From Acidobacteriota bacterium (GTDB lineage: Bacteria > Acidobacteriota > UBA6911), in contig JAFGSS010000205.1 in NCBI GenBank assembly GCA_016934555.1, positions 1 to 38,656 of the forward strand: a DNA stretch of 38,656 nucleotides, in the 5' to 3' direction. The number at the start of each line of letters is the position of its first letter. Position 1 is the first letter of the stretch. This document shows, piece after piece, positions 22,991 through 31,982 of the stretch. The position numbers were made by a program, and so were the translations under genes. The notes under the pieces were generated by a model. That model was given only the letters and a program-made list of their open reading frames with translations. It searched no databases and had not been told where the DNA came from.

Positions 22991-24739
22991 ATGAAGTCTC
23001 TCTCTCACACGATGCTGCTTCTGGGGATTCTGGTATGCGCACCCGCCCTGGCGACAGCCGCCGGGGACAAGGGGCGGATCACGGGCAGCGTCACCAGCCT
23101 CGAGGGCCATCCCCTCCGCGACGCCGTCGTCCGGATCGTCCGGGAAGTCGAAGAAGGAGAGCTGTTCACCCTGATCCGGAGCGACAGCCGGGGGTTTTTC
23201 CAATCGGCGCACCTGACCCCCGGCATCTATCATCTCCAGATCTCCCGCCAGGGATACGAACCGGTCGCCACGGCCCGGTTCGCCGTCGACGAAGACCGCT
23301 CCATCGCGCTCGAGATCGCGCTCAGGGAATGGGTCCGGGCGATCTCGCGTGAAGACGATGCCCGCAACTGGAGTCCCGGAACGGTGCTGCGCGGCACCTC
23401 CCAAGGCCGGCTGATCTTCCGCAGCGCCTCCGGCAGCCTCCCTGAAAGCGCCGCAGCCGACGCGGAATCGTTCACCCGGAGCGGGGCCATGAGCATCGCC
23501 TCCGGCGCCCCCGCCGGCAGCCGCGGCTTCCTGCTCCGCCCGCACGCCAGCCAGAGCGGGGTCTCCTCCAATTTCGCCCTCACGGAACCGCTCGGCTCCC
23601 GCAGCCGCATCATCCTTTCCGGCCAGATGGACATCGGGGACGGGTCCTTCTGGCGCATGCGCAACACCTACCAGCACCGGCCCGACGGCGACCACGATTA
23701 CCGCGCCTCGGTCGGCTACGGGCGCATAGCGGGCCATTACCCGTGTTCCGGATCGATTTCGTCCAACGACGTCTCCGCCCCGTCGGGCCTGGAAACGTTC
23801 GATTTCAGCGTCGAGGGGTCCACCAGATTCCTGGACCTGATTGCGGTCAGATACGGCATCGACTACACCCGGCTCTATTCCGGAAAGGACTCGCACTTTT
23901 TACACCCCTCCATCGAGATCCTGCTGACGCCGGCCGAGGGGTGGAGTCTGCGTACCTCGCTGGCCTCCCGGCGCCCGAGCGCCACCAACACCCTCGTCCT
24001 TCCGGAGGGGGAGACGATCGATCTCTCCGAACCGACCCTGATCACGATGGTGGGGGACCGGTTGAGCATGAGCCAGATCCGGCATTCGGAATTCGCCGCG
24101 CGGAAAACGGTGACGGCGGATACGGCCGTCGAGATCGCCCTCTACAACGACTACGTGCGGGGCCCGGGTCTCCCCCTGATGGTCACCGAAATCGTTCCGG
24201 GGGCGGCCGCCCGGAAGCACCTGATCGAAATGAACGAGGAGCACTCCAGCCAGCGCGGCGTGCGGGTGACGCTCGACCACAAGGTCCTGGAATCCCTCCG
24301 CGGCTCGATCGCCTACATCTACGGGGAAGCCCGGGGCATCGCCGACGGCGACACGCCCGAATCGGTCGTTTTCCTGAGCAAAGACCCGGCCGCCTTTCTC
24401 CGCCAGCGGTTCGAGCATTCGCTCACCGGGAGGATCGACGTCACGGTACCCCTCACCCTGACGGGGGTGATGACGACGGTGCGCTGGGACTCCGGCAACC
24501 CGCTGACCGCCCTCGACTGGTTTTCCGACCGGATGGATATCGGCACCCGGTCGGTCAACTTCGAAATCCGGCAGCCGGTCCCCCGTCTGCCCGGCTCCCC
24601 CGGCCGGTGGGAAATCCTGCTCGACTTCCGCAACGTCCTCAACCAGGGGATCAAGGTGCTCCCCACCGAACAGGGGGAACTGGTACTGAACCGCAACCCC
24701 CGCTCCCTCCGCTACGGCCTCAACTACCGTTTCAATTGA
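22991..24739 (+). CDS. Carboxypeptidase-regulatory-like / TonB-dependent-receptor-like outer-membrane protein
   Basis: A 582-aa protein with a signal peptide (residues 1-23, ending ATAAG). Residues about 28-105 form a carboxypeptidase regulatory-like beta-sandwich: GRITGSVTSLEGHPLRDAVVRIV, DSRGFFQSAHLTPGIYHLQISRQGYEP. The remainder is rich in alternating-hydrophobicity strands typical of an outer-membrane barrel. It ends in YGLNYRFN, close to but not exactly the terminal aromatic signature. This architecture is common in Acidobacteriota. No plug domain or TonB box is obvious, so it is not a canonical TonB-dependent receptor. The ligand is unknown. Confidence 0.75.
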   Translation: MKSLSHTMLLLGILVCAPALATAAGDKGRITGSVTSLEGHPLRDAVVRIVREVEEGELFTLIRSDSRGFFQSAHLTPGIYHLQISRQGYEPVATARFAVDEDRSIALEIALREWVRAISREDDARNWSPGTVLRGTSQGRLIFRSASGSLPESAAADAESFTRSGAMSIASGAPAGSRGFLLRPHASQSGVSSNFALTEPLGSRSRIILSGQMDIGDGSFWRMRNTYQHRPDGDHDYRASVGYGRIAGHYPCSGSISSNDVSAPSGLETFDFSVEGSTRFLDLIAVRYGIDYTRLYSGKDSHFLHPSIEILLTPAEGWSLRTSLASRRPSATNTLVLPEGETIDLSEPTLITMVGDRLSMSQIRHSEFAARKTVTADTAVEIALYNDYVRGPGLPLMVTEIVPGAAARKHLIEMNEEHSSQRGVRVTLDHKVLESLRGSIAYIYGEARGIADGDTPESVVFLSKDPAAFLRQRFEHSLTGRIDVTVPLTLTGVMTTVRWDSGNPLTALDWFSDRMDIGTRSVNFEIRQPVPRLPGSPGRWEILLDFRNVLNQGIKVLPTEQGELVLNRNPRSLRYGLNYRFN

Positions 24740-24772
24740 TCCCCGCGCGCCACGCAACCGCGTAAGCCTTTC

Positions 24773-24832
24773 CACTTGAATATTCCCCGGCGCTGATTCA
24801 GAATATTGAATTAGTGCGTTCAAGTTGTTGAA
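24773..24832. promoter_or_regulatory. Inverted repeats, candidate activator-binding sites (UAS)
   Basis: Two dyads lie 115-170 bp upstream of the sigma-54 -12 element. The first pairs CACTTGAATATTC (24773-24785) with GAATATTGAA (24801-24810). The second is TTCAA-GTTG-TTGAA (24819-24832). All share the half-site TTGAA. The position suits an NtrC-type enhancer-binding protein, most simply the regulator encoded at 27777-29165. The rest of 24740-24931 holds no gene. Confidence 0.5.
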
Positions 24833-24931
24833 GCCCTGTTGCCGCGCGCATGCGGTCCGGGGCAGCTCAAGGCTATCTCATTATATTCCTTAAATTATCG
24901 GGAGCCATGACACCCCCTCTCTCCCTTGCCG

Positions 24932-24947
24932 TGGCATATAAATTGCA
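24932..24947 (+). promoter_or_regulatory. Sigma-54 (-24/-12) promoter of the kinase-regulator operon
   Basis: TGGCAT-ATAAA-TTGCA matches the consensus TGGCAC-N5-TTGCW at all but one position, with GG (24933-24934) and GC (24945-24946) correctly spaced. The predicted transcript would start near 24958, about 24 nt before the kinase ATG at 24982. Confidence 0.8.
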
Positions 24948-24981
24948 TCCCCTGCCTGGGTATCTATATGAGAGCGCGTTC

Positions 24982-27780
24982 ATGAACCCTTTTCACGTGC
25001 CATCGAGGATCGCCGCCGCGGTGCTGCTCTCCTGCGCCCTCATGGCCGTCGGCATCCTGAATCTGCGCGACCGCCTCAACTGGACGGACCCTTCCGACGG
25101 GGTCCTCTGGGTGGAATCGGAAGGCGCCCTGCGCTCCGCGGGGCTCAGGCCCGGGGCCGCGCCCGATCCGTCCGGGATCCGCCCGGGCGACCGGCTTCTG
25201 TCGATCGACGGCGCGAAGGTCCCCGACCTGGGACGGTACGCGGAGGCGCTGTACGGGTTCGCCCCCGGTTCGTGGCACACCTACGAGGTGGCGGGGGACG
25301 CGGGGGTGCGCACCGTGCGCCTCCGGCTCGGGGCGCGCTCCCTCTTTTCGGCCCGGGACGGACTGAAGACCCTCCTGGCCTTTCTCCACCTCGGCATCGG
25401 GTTCTACGTGCTGCGGCGCACGCGCGCCTCCGGCGCGGCCGCGCACTTTTTCCTGGTCTGCCTGGCCGCCTTCGTCCTCTGGCTCTACAGCTATACCCCG
25501 CGCCTCGGCCTCCTCGACTGGACGGTCTACGCCCTGTCGGCGAGCGCCTTCCTCCTCCTCCCGGCGCTCTTCCTCCACTTCTGCCATCGCTTTCCCCTCC
25601 CCTCCGGCCGGGGGCGCGCGCTCCTGGCCTACGCCCCGGCCCTCGTGCTCGTCGCGTTTCATTTCCTCTGGATCACAGGACATCTGGCCCCGCTCGGTCT
25701 CGCAAGAACGGCGCGCGGGAGCCTCCTCGTCGACCGGGTGGAGCTGGCCTTTTTCTGCGCCGCTTTCCTGGCCGGGGGGCTGCGCCTCTTCCGGCAGAGG
25801 CACGACAACCGGGACCTCGTCGCCGGCCAGCAGCTGAAATGGATCGGCTACGGCACGCTGGCCGGCATCGTCCCCTTCGGCCTGGCCTACGGGCTTCCGG
25901 TTTCGCTCGGGGCACGCCCGAACCTCGCCATGGAGGCGTCGATTCTTTCGCTCGCGCTGATCCCGCTGGCCATCGGGTACGCCCTCACCCATTTCCGCCT
26001 GATGGACGTGGAGAGGATCGCGCGCGGGGCCGCCGCCCGTCTCGCGGCCGCCGCGCTCCTCGTGGCCCTCTACCTCTTCCTCCTCCTGGTGCCGGGGAAG
26101 GGGCTCGAGCAGGTCGCGCCCCACTCCCTGCTGCCGGCCATGGGCCTGGCGGCGCTGGCGCTCGCCCTCTTCTTCCGGCCGCTGTGCCGGGCGCTCGAGC
26201 GGACTCTCGAGCGCCGTTTCTACCGGGACCGCTACGACGACCGGGCCACCCTCCTCGATTTCGCCCGCACCCTCGGCTCCGAAATCAGCCTGGAGCCCCT
26301 TTCGCGCCGGATCCTGCAGCGGGTCTCGGGCGCCTTCCGCATCGCGTCGGCGGCGCTCCTCGTCGACGACCCGGCGCACCCCGGCCATCTGCGCCCCGCC
26401 GACGCGATCGGCCGGCCCCAGGCTTCTCTGCGGCCCCTTTTCCGCGCAGAGTCGCTGGGCGCGGCCGAGGCCCTTCCCGGCCTGCCGGGCGGACCCGGGC
26501 GCCTCTACCCGGCCGGGGCGGAGCTGGGTGCGGAAGGGTTCGCGTACGTGCAGGACCTCGAGCACCGGGGGCGGCGCGTGGGCGCGATCGCCCTGGGCCC
26601 CCTCCCCGGCGGGAGCCACTTCTCGACCGAAGACCTGGACCTCCTCTCCGCCCTGGCGAAATACGGGGCCATCGCCGTCGACAACGCCCGGCTGCTCGAG
26701 TCGGCCGAAAGCCGGGCGGGCGAACTGGAGCGGATGAAGCGCGCCACCGAGAACATCCTGGAAAGCATCGATGTCGCGGTCCTCGCCCTGGAGGAAAACG
26801 GGAGGATCCGTTTCTGCAACCGCGCCTTCGAAACCCTCTACGCCGTCTCCCGGCGGGACATCGCCGGCACCCCGGTGGACAACCTCTTCTCCCCCGACTT
26901 CATCGCCTCCATCCGCGGGGGAGAAAAGGGAGAGGGGTGGAGGGTCGACTCCCCCATGAACCTCTTCAAGCTCCACCTGGACAACCTGGAGGGGGAGCGG
27001 CGGATAGTGAATCTCGGCCTGATCCCCCTGTGCGACCCCTCCGAGAGGGGGGTCCTCCTCGTCATGGACGACATCACGGAAAAGGTCGCGCTGGAGGACC
27101 AGCTGCTGCAGGCCGAAAAGCTCTCCTCCATCGGGCTGCTGGCCGCCGGCATCGCCCACGAGATCAACACCCCGATCACCGGCATCTCCAGCTATGCCCA
27201 GATGCTGCTCGAGCAGTCAGCGGAAACGGACAGCCGGCGCCCCATCCTGGAAAAGATCGAAAAACAGTCCTTCCGGGCTTCCGAGATCGTCAACAGCCTC
27301 CTCAATTTCTCCCGCCTGAGCGGGAGCGCGTTCAACCCCGTCGACCTCAACCGCCTGATCGCCGACAGCCTCGCGCTGCTCCACCACCAGTTCGAACGCT
27401 CCGGCATCCGGGTGGAATCGAACCTCGAGGATTCCGTCCCCCCCGTTTACGGGAACACGGGGAAGCTGCAGCAGGTGTTCGTCAACCTCTTCCTGAACGC
27501 GCGTGACGCCATGCCCTCGGGAGGGGAGCTGGCCATCCGCACCGGCATGCGCGAATCGATGGTCGTGGTCGAAATCTCCGACACCGGCGAGGGGATCCCG
27601 CGGGAGAACCTGAACCGGATCTTCGACCCCTTCTTCACGACCAAGGCGATGGGGAAAGGGACCGGCCTGGGCCTGGCGGTGAGCTACGGCATCGTCCAGG
27701 AGCACGGGGGGAGGATCCTGGTGGACAGCCCCGGCAGGGGGACCCGTTTCATGCTGAAATTTCCGGCCAGGCTCCAATGA
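24982..27780 (+). CDS. Multi-pass membrane sensor histidine kinase (PDZ-like, GAF, PAS, HisKA, HATPase)
   Basis: A 932-aa inner-membrane kinase. Residues 10-26 are a first helix. Residues about 43-117 form a periplasmic PDZ-like domain ([26 protein letters not shown]). About eight further helices run from 125 to 430. A GAF-like domain (about 440-600) and a PAS domain (about 615-730, [18 protein letters not shown]) follow. The dimerisation domain has the phospho-accepting [12 protein letters not shown] (His726), and the ATPase domain has the N box [12 protein letters not shown] (Asn839), then [18 protein letters not shown] and [13 protein letters not shown]. An open frame upstream begins at 24850, but that lies before the sigma-54 promoter, so 24982 is preferred. 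Its stop overlaps the regulator's start (ATGA). The signal is unknown. Confidence 0.88.
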   Translation: MNPFHVPSRIAAAVLLSCALMAVGILNLRDRLNWTDPSDGVLWVESEGALRSAGLRPGAAPDPSGIRPGDRLLSIDGAKVPDLGRYAEALYGFAPGSWHTYEVAGDAGVRTVRLRLGARSLFSARDGLKTLLAFLHLGIGFYVLRRTRASGAAAHFFLVCLAAFVLWLYSYTPRLGLLDWTVYALSASAFLLLPALFLHFCHRFPLPSGRGRALLAYAPALVLVAFHFLWITGHLAPLGLARTARGSLLVDRVELAFFCAAFLAGGLRLFRQRHDNRDLVAGQQLKWIGYGTLAGIVPFGLAYGLPVSLGARPNLAMEASILSLALIPLAIGYALTHFRLMDVERIARGAAARLAAAALLVALYLFLLLVPGKGLEQVAPHSLLPAMGLAALALALFFRPLCRALERTLERRFYRDRYDDRATLLDFARTLGSEISLEPLSRRILQRVSGAFRIASAALLVDDPAHPGHLRPADAIGRPQASLRPLFRAESLGAAEALPGLPGGPGRLYPAGAELGAEGFAYVQDLEHRGRRVGAIALGPLPGGSHFSTEDLDLLSALAKYGAIAVDNARLLESAESRAGELERMKRATENILESIDVAVLALEENGRIRFCNRAFETLYAVSRRDIAGTPVDNLFSPDFIASIRGGEKGEGWRVDSPMNLFKLHLDNLEGERRIVNLGLIPLCDPSERGVLLVMDDITEKVALEDQLLQAEKLSSIGLLAAGIAHEINTPITGISSYAQMLLEQSAETDSRRPILEKIEKQSFRASEIVNSLLNFSRLSGSAFNPVDLNRLIADSLALLHHQFERSGIRVESNLEDSVPPVYGNTGKLQQVFVNLFLNARDAMPSGGELAIRTGMRESMVVVEISDTGEGIPRENLNRIFDPFFTTKAMGKGTGLGLAVSYGIVQEHGGRILVDSPGRGTRFMLKFPARLQ

Positions 27781-29165
27781 TGCTTTTCAACCGACGCGTG
27801 CTGGTGGTCGACGACGAAGAGATCCTGCGCGACGTCCTGTCGGACCTGCTGGCGACGGCGTCCTATGAAGTCGACCTGGCCGAGGACGGCGCCCGGGCGC
27901 TCGAGCGCCTCCGGGAGACGGATTACGCGGTCGCGCTCGTCGACCTGATGATGCCCGGCATCGACGGGCTCCAGCTGCTCGAAGAGATGAAGAAGCTCGA
28001 GAACGTCCCCGCGGCCATCATCCTCACCGCCTACGGCTCGATCGACAAGGCGGTGCAGGCGACGAAGCTGGGGGCCTTCGACTTCCTGACCAAGCCGTTC
28101 AAGAACGACGAGCTCCTCCTGGCGGTCAAGAACGCGGCGGAACACCGGCACCTCGTCGAGGAGAATTCGCGCCTGCGGCGCACGCTCTTCGAGCGGTACG
28201 GGTTCGGGAACCTGATCGGCAAGAGCCCGGCCATGCAGCAGGTGTTCGACCTCGTCCGGCGGGTCGCGCCGCGCCGGAGCACCGTCCTCGTCCAGGGGGA
28301 GAGCGGCACGGGGAAGGAGCTGGTGGCGAAGGCGATCCACGCCGCCAGCGGCAGGGCGGAGGCCCCGTTCGTCGCCATCAACTGCGGTAACATCCCGTCG
28401 GAACTGCTGGAGAGCGAGCTGTTCGGGCATGTCCGCGGCGCCTTCACCGGCGCCAGCGTCTCCCGCAAAGGGCTGTTCGAAGCCGCGTCGGGCGGCACCC
28501 TCTTCCTCGACGAGGTCGCCACCATCTCGCTCGAGATGCAGGCCAAGCTCCTGCGCGTCATCCAGGAGCGGGAGTTCCGCCGGCTGGGAAGCCTGGAGAG
28601 CGTCCGGGTGGACGTGCGCATCATCGCGGCCACGAACACCGATCTGGAGACCGGCGTCCGGGAGGGGACCTTCCGGGACGACCTCTACTACCGCCTCAAC
28701 GTCATCGCCATCAAGGTCCCCCCGCTGCGCGAGCGGACCGGGGACGTACAGCTCCTGGCGGAGTTCTTCCTCCGCAAGTACGCGGAGGAGAACGCTCGCG
28801 ACCCCCTGACGCTGGAGCCGGACGCTTTGCGGGTGCTCCTGGACTACCCCTGGCCCGGAAATGTCCGGGAGCTGGAAAACGTCATGGAACGGGCCGTGGT
28901 GCTGGCCCCGGGAGACCGCGTCGGCCCCGACCTCTTCCCCGCCGCCCTGACGGCCCCCCTCCCCGCGCTTCCCGCCGGCTTCGTGCCCGAAGGCGTCTCC
29001 CTGAAGGAACGGGTGAACGGCTACGAAAAGTCCCTCATCCTCGCCGCCCTGGAGCGGACCGACTGGAACCAGAAGAAGGCGGCCGAGCTCCTCGCGGTCA
29101 ACACCACCACCCTGAGCGAAAAGCTCAAGCGTTTCAGGATCCGGAGGGACAGGACCCAAAGTTGA
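27777..29165 (+). CDS. Sigma-54-dependent response regulator (NtrC family)
   Basis: A 462-aa enhancer-binding protein. The receiver domain has the acidic VVDDEE, the phospho-acceptor VALVDLMMPG (Asp56), and LTAYGS and LTKPF (Lys106). The AAA+ domain has Walker A GESGTGKE (174-181), the sigma-54-contacting loop GAFTGA (221-226), GGTLFLDEVATI, and FRDDLYYRLNVI. The C-terminal Fis-type helix-turn-helix is DWNQKKAAELLAVNTTTLSEKLKRF. All motifs needed to activate sigma-54 promoters are intact. It is translationally coupled to the kinase (4-bp overlap) and probably activates the sigma-54 promoter at 24932-24947, which would make the operon autoregulated. Confidence 0.95.
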   Translation: MMLFNRRVLVVDDEEILRDVLSDLLATASYEVDLAEDGARALERLRETDYAVALVDLMMPGIDGLQLLEEMKKLENVPAAIILTAYGSIDKAVQATKLGAFDFLTKPFKNDELLLAVKNAAEHRHLVEENSRLRRTLFERYGFGNLIGKSPAMQQVFDLVRRVAPRRSTVLVQGESGTGKELVAKAIHAASGRAEAPFVAINCGNIPSELLESELFGHVRGAFTGASVSRKGLFEAASGGTLFLDEVATISLEMQAKLLRVIQEREFRRLGSLESVRVDVRIIAATNTDLETGVREGTFRDDLYYRLNVIAIKVPPLRERTGDVQLLAEFFLRKYAEENARDPLTLEPDALRVLLDYPWPGNVRELENVMERAVVLAPGDRVGPDLFPAALTAPLPALPAGFVPEGVSLKERVNGYEKSLILAALERTDWNQKKAAELLAVNTTTLSEKLKRFRIRRDRTQS

Positions 29166-29190
29166 CACCCCTCCCGGGGGCGGCTACCCT
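29162..29190 (+). promoter_or_regulatory. Predicted sigma-70 promoter for the TPR gene
   Basis: TTGACA (29162-29167), which includes the regulator's stop codon, is followed by a 17-bp GC-rich spacer and TACCCT (29185-29190). Confidence 0.5.
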
Positions 29191-29217
29191 AATAGAAGAC
29201 GTTTTGACGGGGGCCCG

Positions 29218-30183
29218 ATGAAGATCACTCCATTTTTCCGCTTTCTGACGCTGGCTTGTCTCCTGGCCGCGGTCCCGGCCGCCCGGGCCGACTACAAGCA
29301 GGCGGTCGCCTTCTACAACCAGGGACAGTTCGCCAAGGCGATCCAGGAACTGAAGCCCGACCTGGACCGGTCGCCCGAATGGGAATTCGGCCACCGGCTG
29401 CTGGGGCTCTGCTACCTCAACCTCGGCAACAACGCCCTGGCGGTCTCCTCCTTTGCGCGCGCGGCGGAGCTCCAGTCGACCGCCTTCGCGACCTACTACG
29501 GCCTGGGGCAGGCCCACTTCAACATGCGGAGATACGCCGACAGCGTCACCGCGCTGGGCCGGGCGGAAACCCTGGCGGCGCGGGAGAAGAACCCGGAGGC
29601 GGAGAAGACCAAGGTCTACAAGCTCCGGGGGGCCGCCCACTACCGCCTGAAGCGGTTCGATGCCGCCGCCGCGGACCTCGAACGGGCGCTCCGCAACGGG
29701 AGCGGCGACTGGACCGACCGCTCCATGCTCGGCGTGTCCTACCTCAACACGAACCGGACCGACGAGGCGATCGCGGAGCTCGAGCGGGCGCTCGCGCAGA
29801 AGCCGGGGGAACCGACCGTCCGGGAGGCCATGGGGAAGGCCTATTTCCAGAAAGGGGTCGCCGCGCTCCGGCGCAAGGAGTACGCCGCCGCGGCGCAGGC
29901 GCTCGGGAAGGCCCGGGAGTACGACTCCCGCAACGGCTACCTCCACTACAACCTGGCCGAGGCCTACCTGTTCCAGAACCGCTACGCCGAGGCGGAGCGG
30001 GCGCTCGGCGAGGCCGTCCGCCTCCTCCCCGAAAACCCGGGGGTTCACGCCCGGCTGGGGCTCGTCTACGAGAAGCAGAAGAAGTGGGATCCGGCTCTCG
30101 AGGCCTACCGGAAGGCGGACTCGCTCTCCGGCTCCAAGGAACTCAAGGAAGCGATCGAGCGCGTCACCGAAAACAAGAAGTAG
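29218..30183 (+). CDS. Exported TPR-repeat protein
   Basis: A 321-aa protein with a signal peptide (residues 1-22, ending AARAD) followed by eight or so consecutive tetratricopeptide repeats to the end. Clear examples are YKQAVAFYNQGQFAKAIQEL, HYRLKRFDAAAADLERALRN, LNTNRTDEAIAELERALAQKPGEP, YLFQNRYAEAERALGEAVRL and GLVYEKQKKWDPALEAYRKA. It is probably a periplasmic protein-interaction scaffold. It lies 52 bp after the NtrC-type regulator in the same direction and could belong to the same regulon, though it has its own predicted promoter. It is convergent with the next gene. Confidence 0.88.
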   Translation: MKITPFFRFLTLACLLAAVPAARADYKQAVAFYNQGQFAKAIQELKPDLDRSPEWEFGHRLLGLCYLNLGNNALAVSSFARAAELQSTAFATYYGLGQAHFNMRRYADSVTALGRAETLAAREKNPEAEKTKVYKLRGAAHYRLKRFDAAAADLERALRNGSGDWTDRSMLGVSYLNTNRTDEAIAELERALAQKPGEPTVREAMGKAYFQKGVAALRRKEYAAAAQALGKAREYDSRNGYLHYNLAEAYLFQNRYAEAERALGEAVRLLPENPGVHARLGLVYEKQKKWDPALEAYRKADSLSGSKELKEAIERVTENKK

Positions 30184-30207
30184 CCTGGAAAACAAGGAGA
30201 CTGCAGG

Positions 30208-31266
30208 CTAGCGGACCGGAGTTTCGTTCCAGCTCCGCAGGTTCCCCGCCTCGTCCACGGCCACGATCGTGACCGCTCCCGCGGGGGCGCCGGCCGGGAG
30301 GCTCACGGCAAAGAACGGGACGCCGTTTTCGGTCTCCGCGCGCGCCTGCAGCACGCTGCCGCTCCCCTCGTCCCGCACGAAGACCGTGGAAAGGTCCCGG
30401 TCGGCATCCTCGATGACGAGGCGCAGGACCGCATCCGCCGGGCGGAATTCGACCCTGACGAGGCGCGGGGCCCGGGCCTCATGGATGAGGATTTCCTCCG
30501 GGATCCGGTATTCCCGCACCCGGTCGAGCCACACCCGCTCCAGCTCGTCCCCGGGGGCCTTGAACGCCGTCTCCATGGCTTTCAGCAGGCTGCGCTTTTT
30601 GAGCGACTCGAAAAACTTGACCGGGCGCTCGCGCCCCTGAAGGTCGCGGAAGGTCTTGAAAAAAGTGACCCCCGGCGCGGCGCTCCGGTGATTGCGGACC
30701 CCCCCCGAGAAATCGGACCAGGTGCGCTGCCGGGCCAGCCCGAGCCGGTCCATCTCGAGCAGGAGCTTCGAGATCGCCCAGGCGGACTCCAGGCTCCTGG
30801 AAGAGTGGTCGAACTCGTGGACCAGGATCTCGATCATCCCCTCGAAGAGGAACTCGGTGTCCTCCCGCGCGGCCCCCTCGGAGAGGTTGAGAAGCCCCAG
30901 GCGCGCCATCTCCCGGGCGATGGCGTGAAAGAGCAATTCCTTGTCGCCGGAAGCTTCCGGCCGGCCCATCCCGATGGTGATGTGGCCCGCCCGGCGGTTG
31001 CAGACCGCTTCCGCCCGGGTCCAGTCGAGGGTGACGGCCACCTGGCGCGGGAGCGCGCCGCCGATGGAGCGGTTCATGTAGGCGTAGCAGCGCTCGAGGT
31101 CGCCGATGAGCTGCCGCCCCAGCAGCTCCCTTTCCGCCGGCATCTGGACGATCACATGGTCGGAGCTGACGCGCCCCAGCTGCTGGGCCCGGGGCAGCCC
31201 TGCCCCCAGGATGCCCGCAGCCAGGCACAAGGCGGATAGGAACAGGCGTCGTCGGGATCTGGCCAT
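30208..31266 (-). CDS. Exported peptidase-MA-like protein with an atypical metal site
   Basis: A 352-aa protein with a signal peptide (MARSRRRLFLSALCLAAGILG...RAQQ). The middle part follows the peptidase MA (gluzincin-like) layout: a helix with HAIAREMARLGL where HExxH is expected, then FLFEGMIEIL where the EG(L)xE glutamate helix is expected, and ELERVWLDRVREY near the end. An HEFDH string (a literal HExxH) follows the glutamate helix instead of preceding it. So either the usual site is degenerate or the metal site is rearranged. The C-terminal 90 residues look like a beta-sandwich (VRVEFRPADAVLRLVIEDAD, GAVTIVAVDEAGN). ATG at 31275 is an alternative start. It follows the STAS gene by 14 bp. 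Confidence 0.6.
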   Translation of the reverse strand: MARSRRRLFLSALCLAAGILGAGLPRAQQLGRVSSDHVIVQMPAERELLGRQLIGDLERCYAYMNRSIGGALPRQVAVTLDWTRAEAVCNRRAGHITIGMGRPEASGDKELLFHAIAREMARLGLLNLSEGAAREDTEFLFEGMIEILVHEFDHSSRSLESAWAISKLLLEMDRLGLARQRTWSDFSGGVRNHRSAAPGVTFFKTFRDLQGRERPVKFFESLKKRSLLKAMETAFKAPGDELERVWLDRVREYRIPEEILIHEARAPRLVRVEFRPADAVLRLVIEDADRDLSTVFVRDEGSGSVLQARAETENGVPFFAVSLPAGAPAGAVTIVAVDEAGNLRSWNETPVR

Positions 31267-31280
31267 GGTACCCATCGGGA

Positions 31281-31619
31281 TTACGAGAAGCTCCCGAGCG
31301 CAGTCTCCTCGTCGTCGTAACTGTCGAACACCGTCAGGAGCTTGGTGATGTTCAGCAGGTCGAGAACGCGTGCGTTGGGCGACAGCAGCTTGAAGTGCCC
31401 CCCGCTCTTGCGCAGCGCGGTGAAGCAGCGGATGATCTCCCCCAGCCCGGCGCTGTCCATGTAAGGGACCTTCGCGAGGTTCAGGAGGATCTTCTTCCGC
31501 CCCTGCTTGACCAGCTCGTCCACCGCCTGCTTGATCTCCACGTCCCCCTCGCCGAGGATGATCTTCCCCTCGGCGTCGATCACCACCACATCCCCTTCCA
31601 CCCTGGTCGTAAACTTCAT
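31281..31619 (-). CDS. STAS-domain protein (anti-sigma factor antagonist type)
   Basis: A 112-aa single STAS domain, as in SpoIIAA/RsbV proteins that bind and release anti-sigma factors depending on phosphorylation. It shows TTRVEGDVVVIDAEGKIILGEG, KKILLNLAKVPYMDSAGLGEII, where the serine of MDSAG is the usual phosphorylation site, and GGHFKLLSPNARVLDLLNITKLLTVF. GGGAGG lies 4 nt before the ATG. No anti-sigma kinase or sigma factor gene is nearby, so the partner is elsewhere. It forms an operon with the downstream peptidase-like gene. Confidence 0.93.
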   Translation of the reverse strand: MKFTTRVEGDVVVIDAEGKIILGEGDVEIKQAVDELVKQGRKKILLNLAKVPYMDSAGLGEIIRCFTALRKSGGHFKLLSPNARVLDLLNITKLLTVFDSYDDEETALGSFS

Positions 31620-31643
31620 GCGGCCTCCCGATCTCAATAGGAG

Positions 31644-31673
31644 AAACTAGCACAGCGGGCCGAAGCCTGTCAA
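31644..31673 (-). promoter_or_regulatory. Predicted sigma-70 promoter for the STAS operon
   Basis: On the minus strand, a perfect TTGACA (31668-31673) is followed after 18 bp by TAGTTT (31644-31649), about 25 bp before the STAS start codon. Confidence 0.55.
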
Positions 31674-31700
31674 TTTGACGCGGGCTTTGCCGATCCCGGA

Positions 31701-31728
31701 TTCAAACCGGCCCATCCTTTGATATAAT
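31701..31728 (+). promoter_or_regulatory. Predicted sigma-70 promoter for the DUF433/DUF5615 pair
   Basis: A perfect TATAAT (31723-31728) lies 29 bp before the start codon, with TTCAAA (31701-31706) 16 bp upstream. The TATC dyad around GATATAATGGATATC may be an operator for the antitoxin. Confidence 0.55.
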
Positions 31729-31757
31729 GGATATCAATTTCACGCCAGGAGAACAGT

Positions 31758-31982
31758 ATGCCCCGTCTGATCGACAGAATCACCATTGACCCCGAACAAT
31801 GCGGCGGCCGACCCTGCATTCGTGGCATGCGGATCCGTGTCGTTGATATTCTCGATCTCCTCGCCGCCGGTCTTAACGCAAAACAGGTCCTGGAAGAGCT
31901 TCCCGATCTCGAGATGGAAGATATCAGGGCCGCCCTGAAATATGCCGCCCGCCGCCTGGACCACCCGGTAATGGTCGCATGA
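31758..31982 (+). CDS. DUF433 protein, antitoxin of a type II toxin-antitoxin pair
   Basis: A 74-aa DUF433 protein. The family core is complete: RITIDPEQCGGRPCIRGMRIRVVDILDLLAAGLNAKQVLEELPDLEMEDIRAALKYAARRL. It is a small helix-turn-helix-like protein found next to PIN-like DUF5615 toxins, and it is expected to neutralise the toxin and autorepress. AGGAG lies 6 nt before the start. It overlaps the next gene by 4 bp. Base composition is less GC-rich than the neighbours, which suggests that the pair was acquired. Confidence 0.92.
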   Translation: MPRLIDRITIDPEQCGGRPCIRGMRIRVVDILDLLAAGLNAKQVLEELPDLEMEDIRAALKYAARRLDHPVMVA

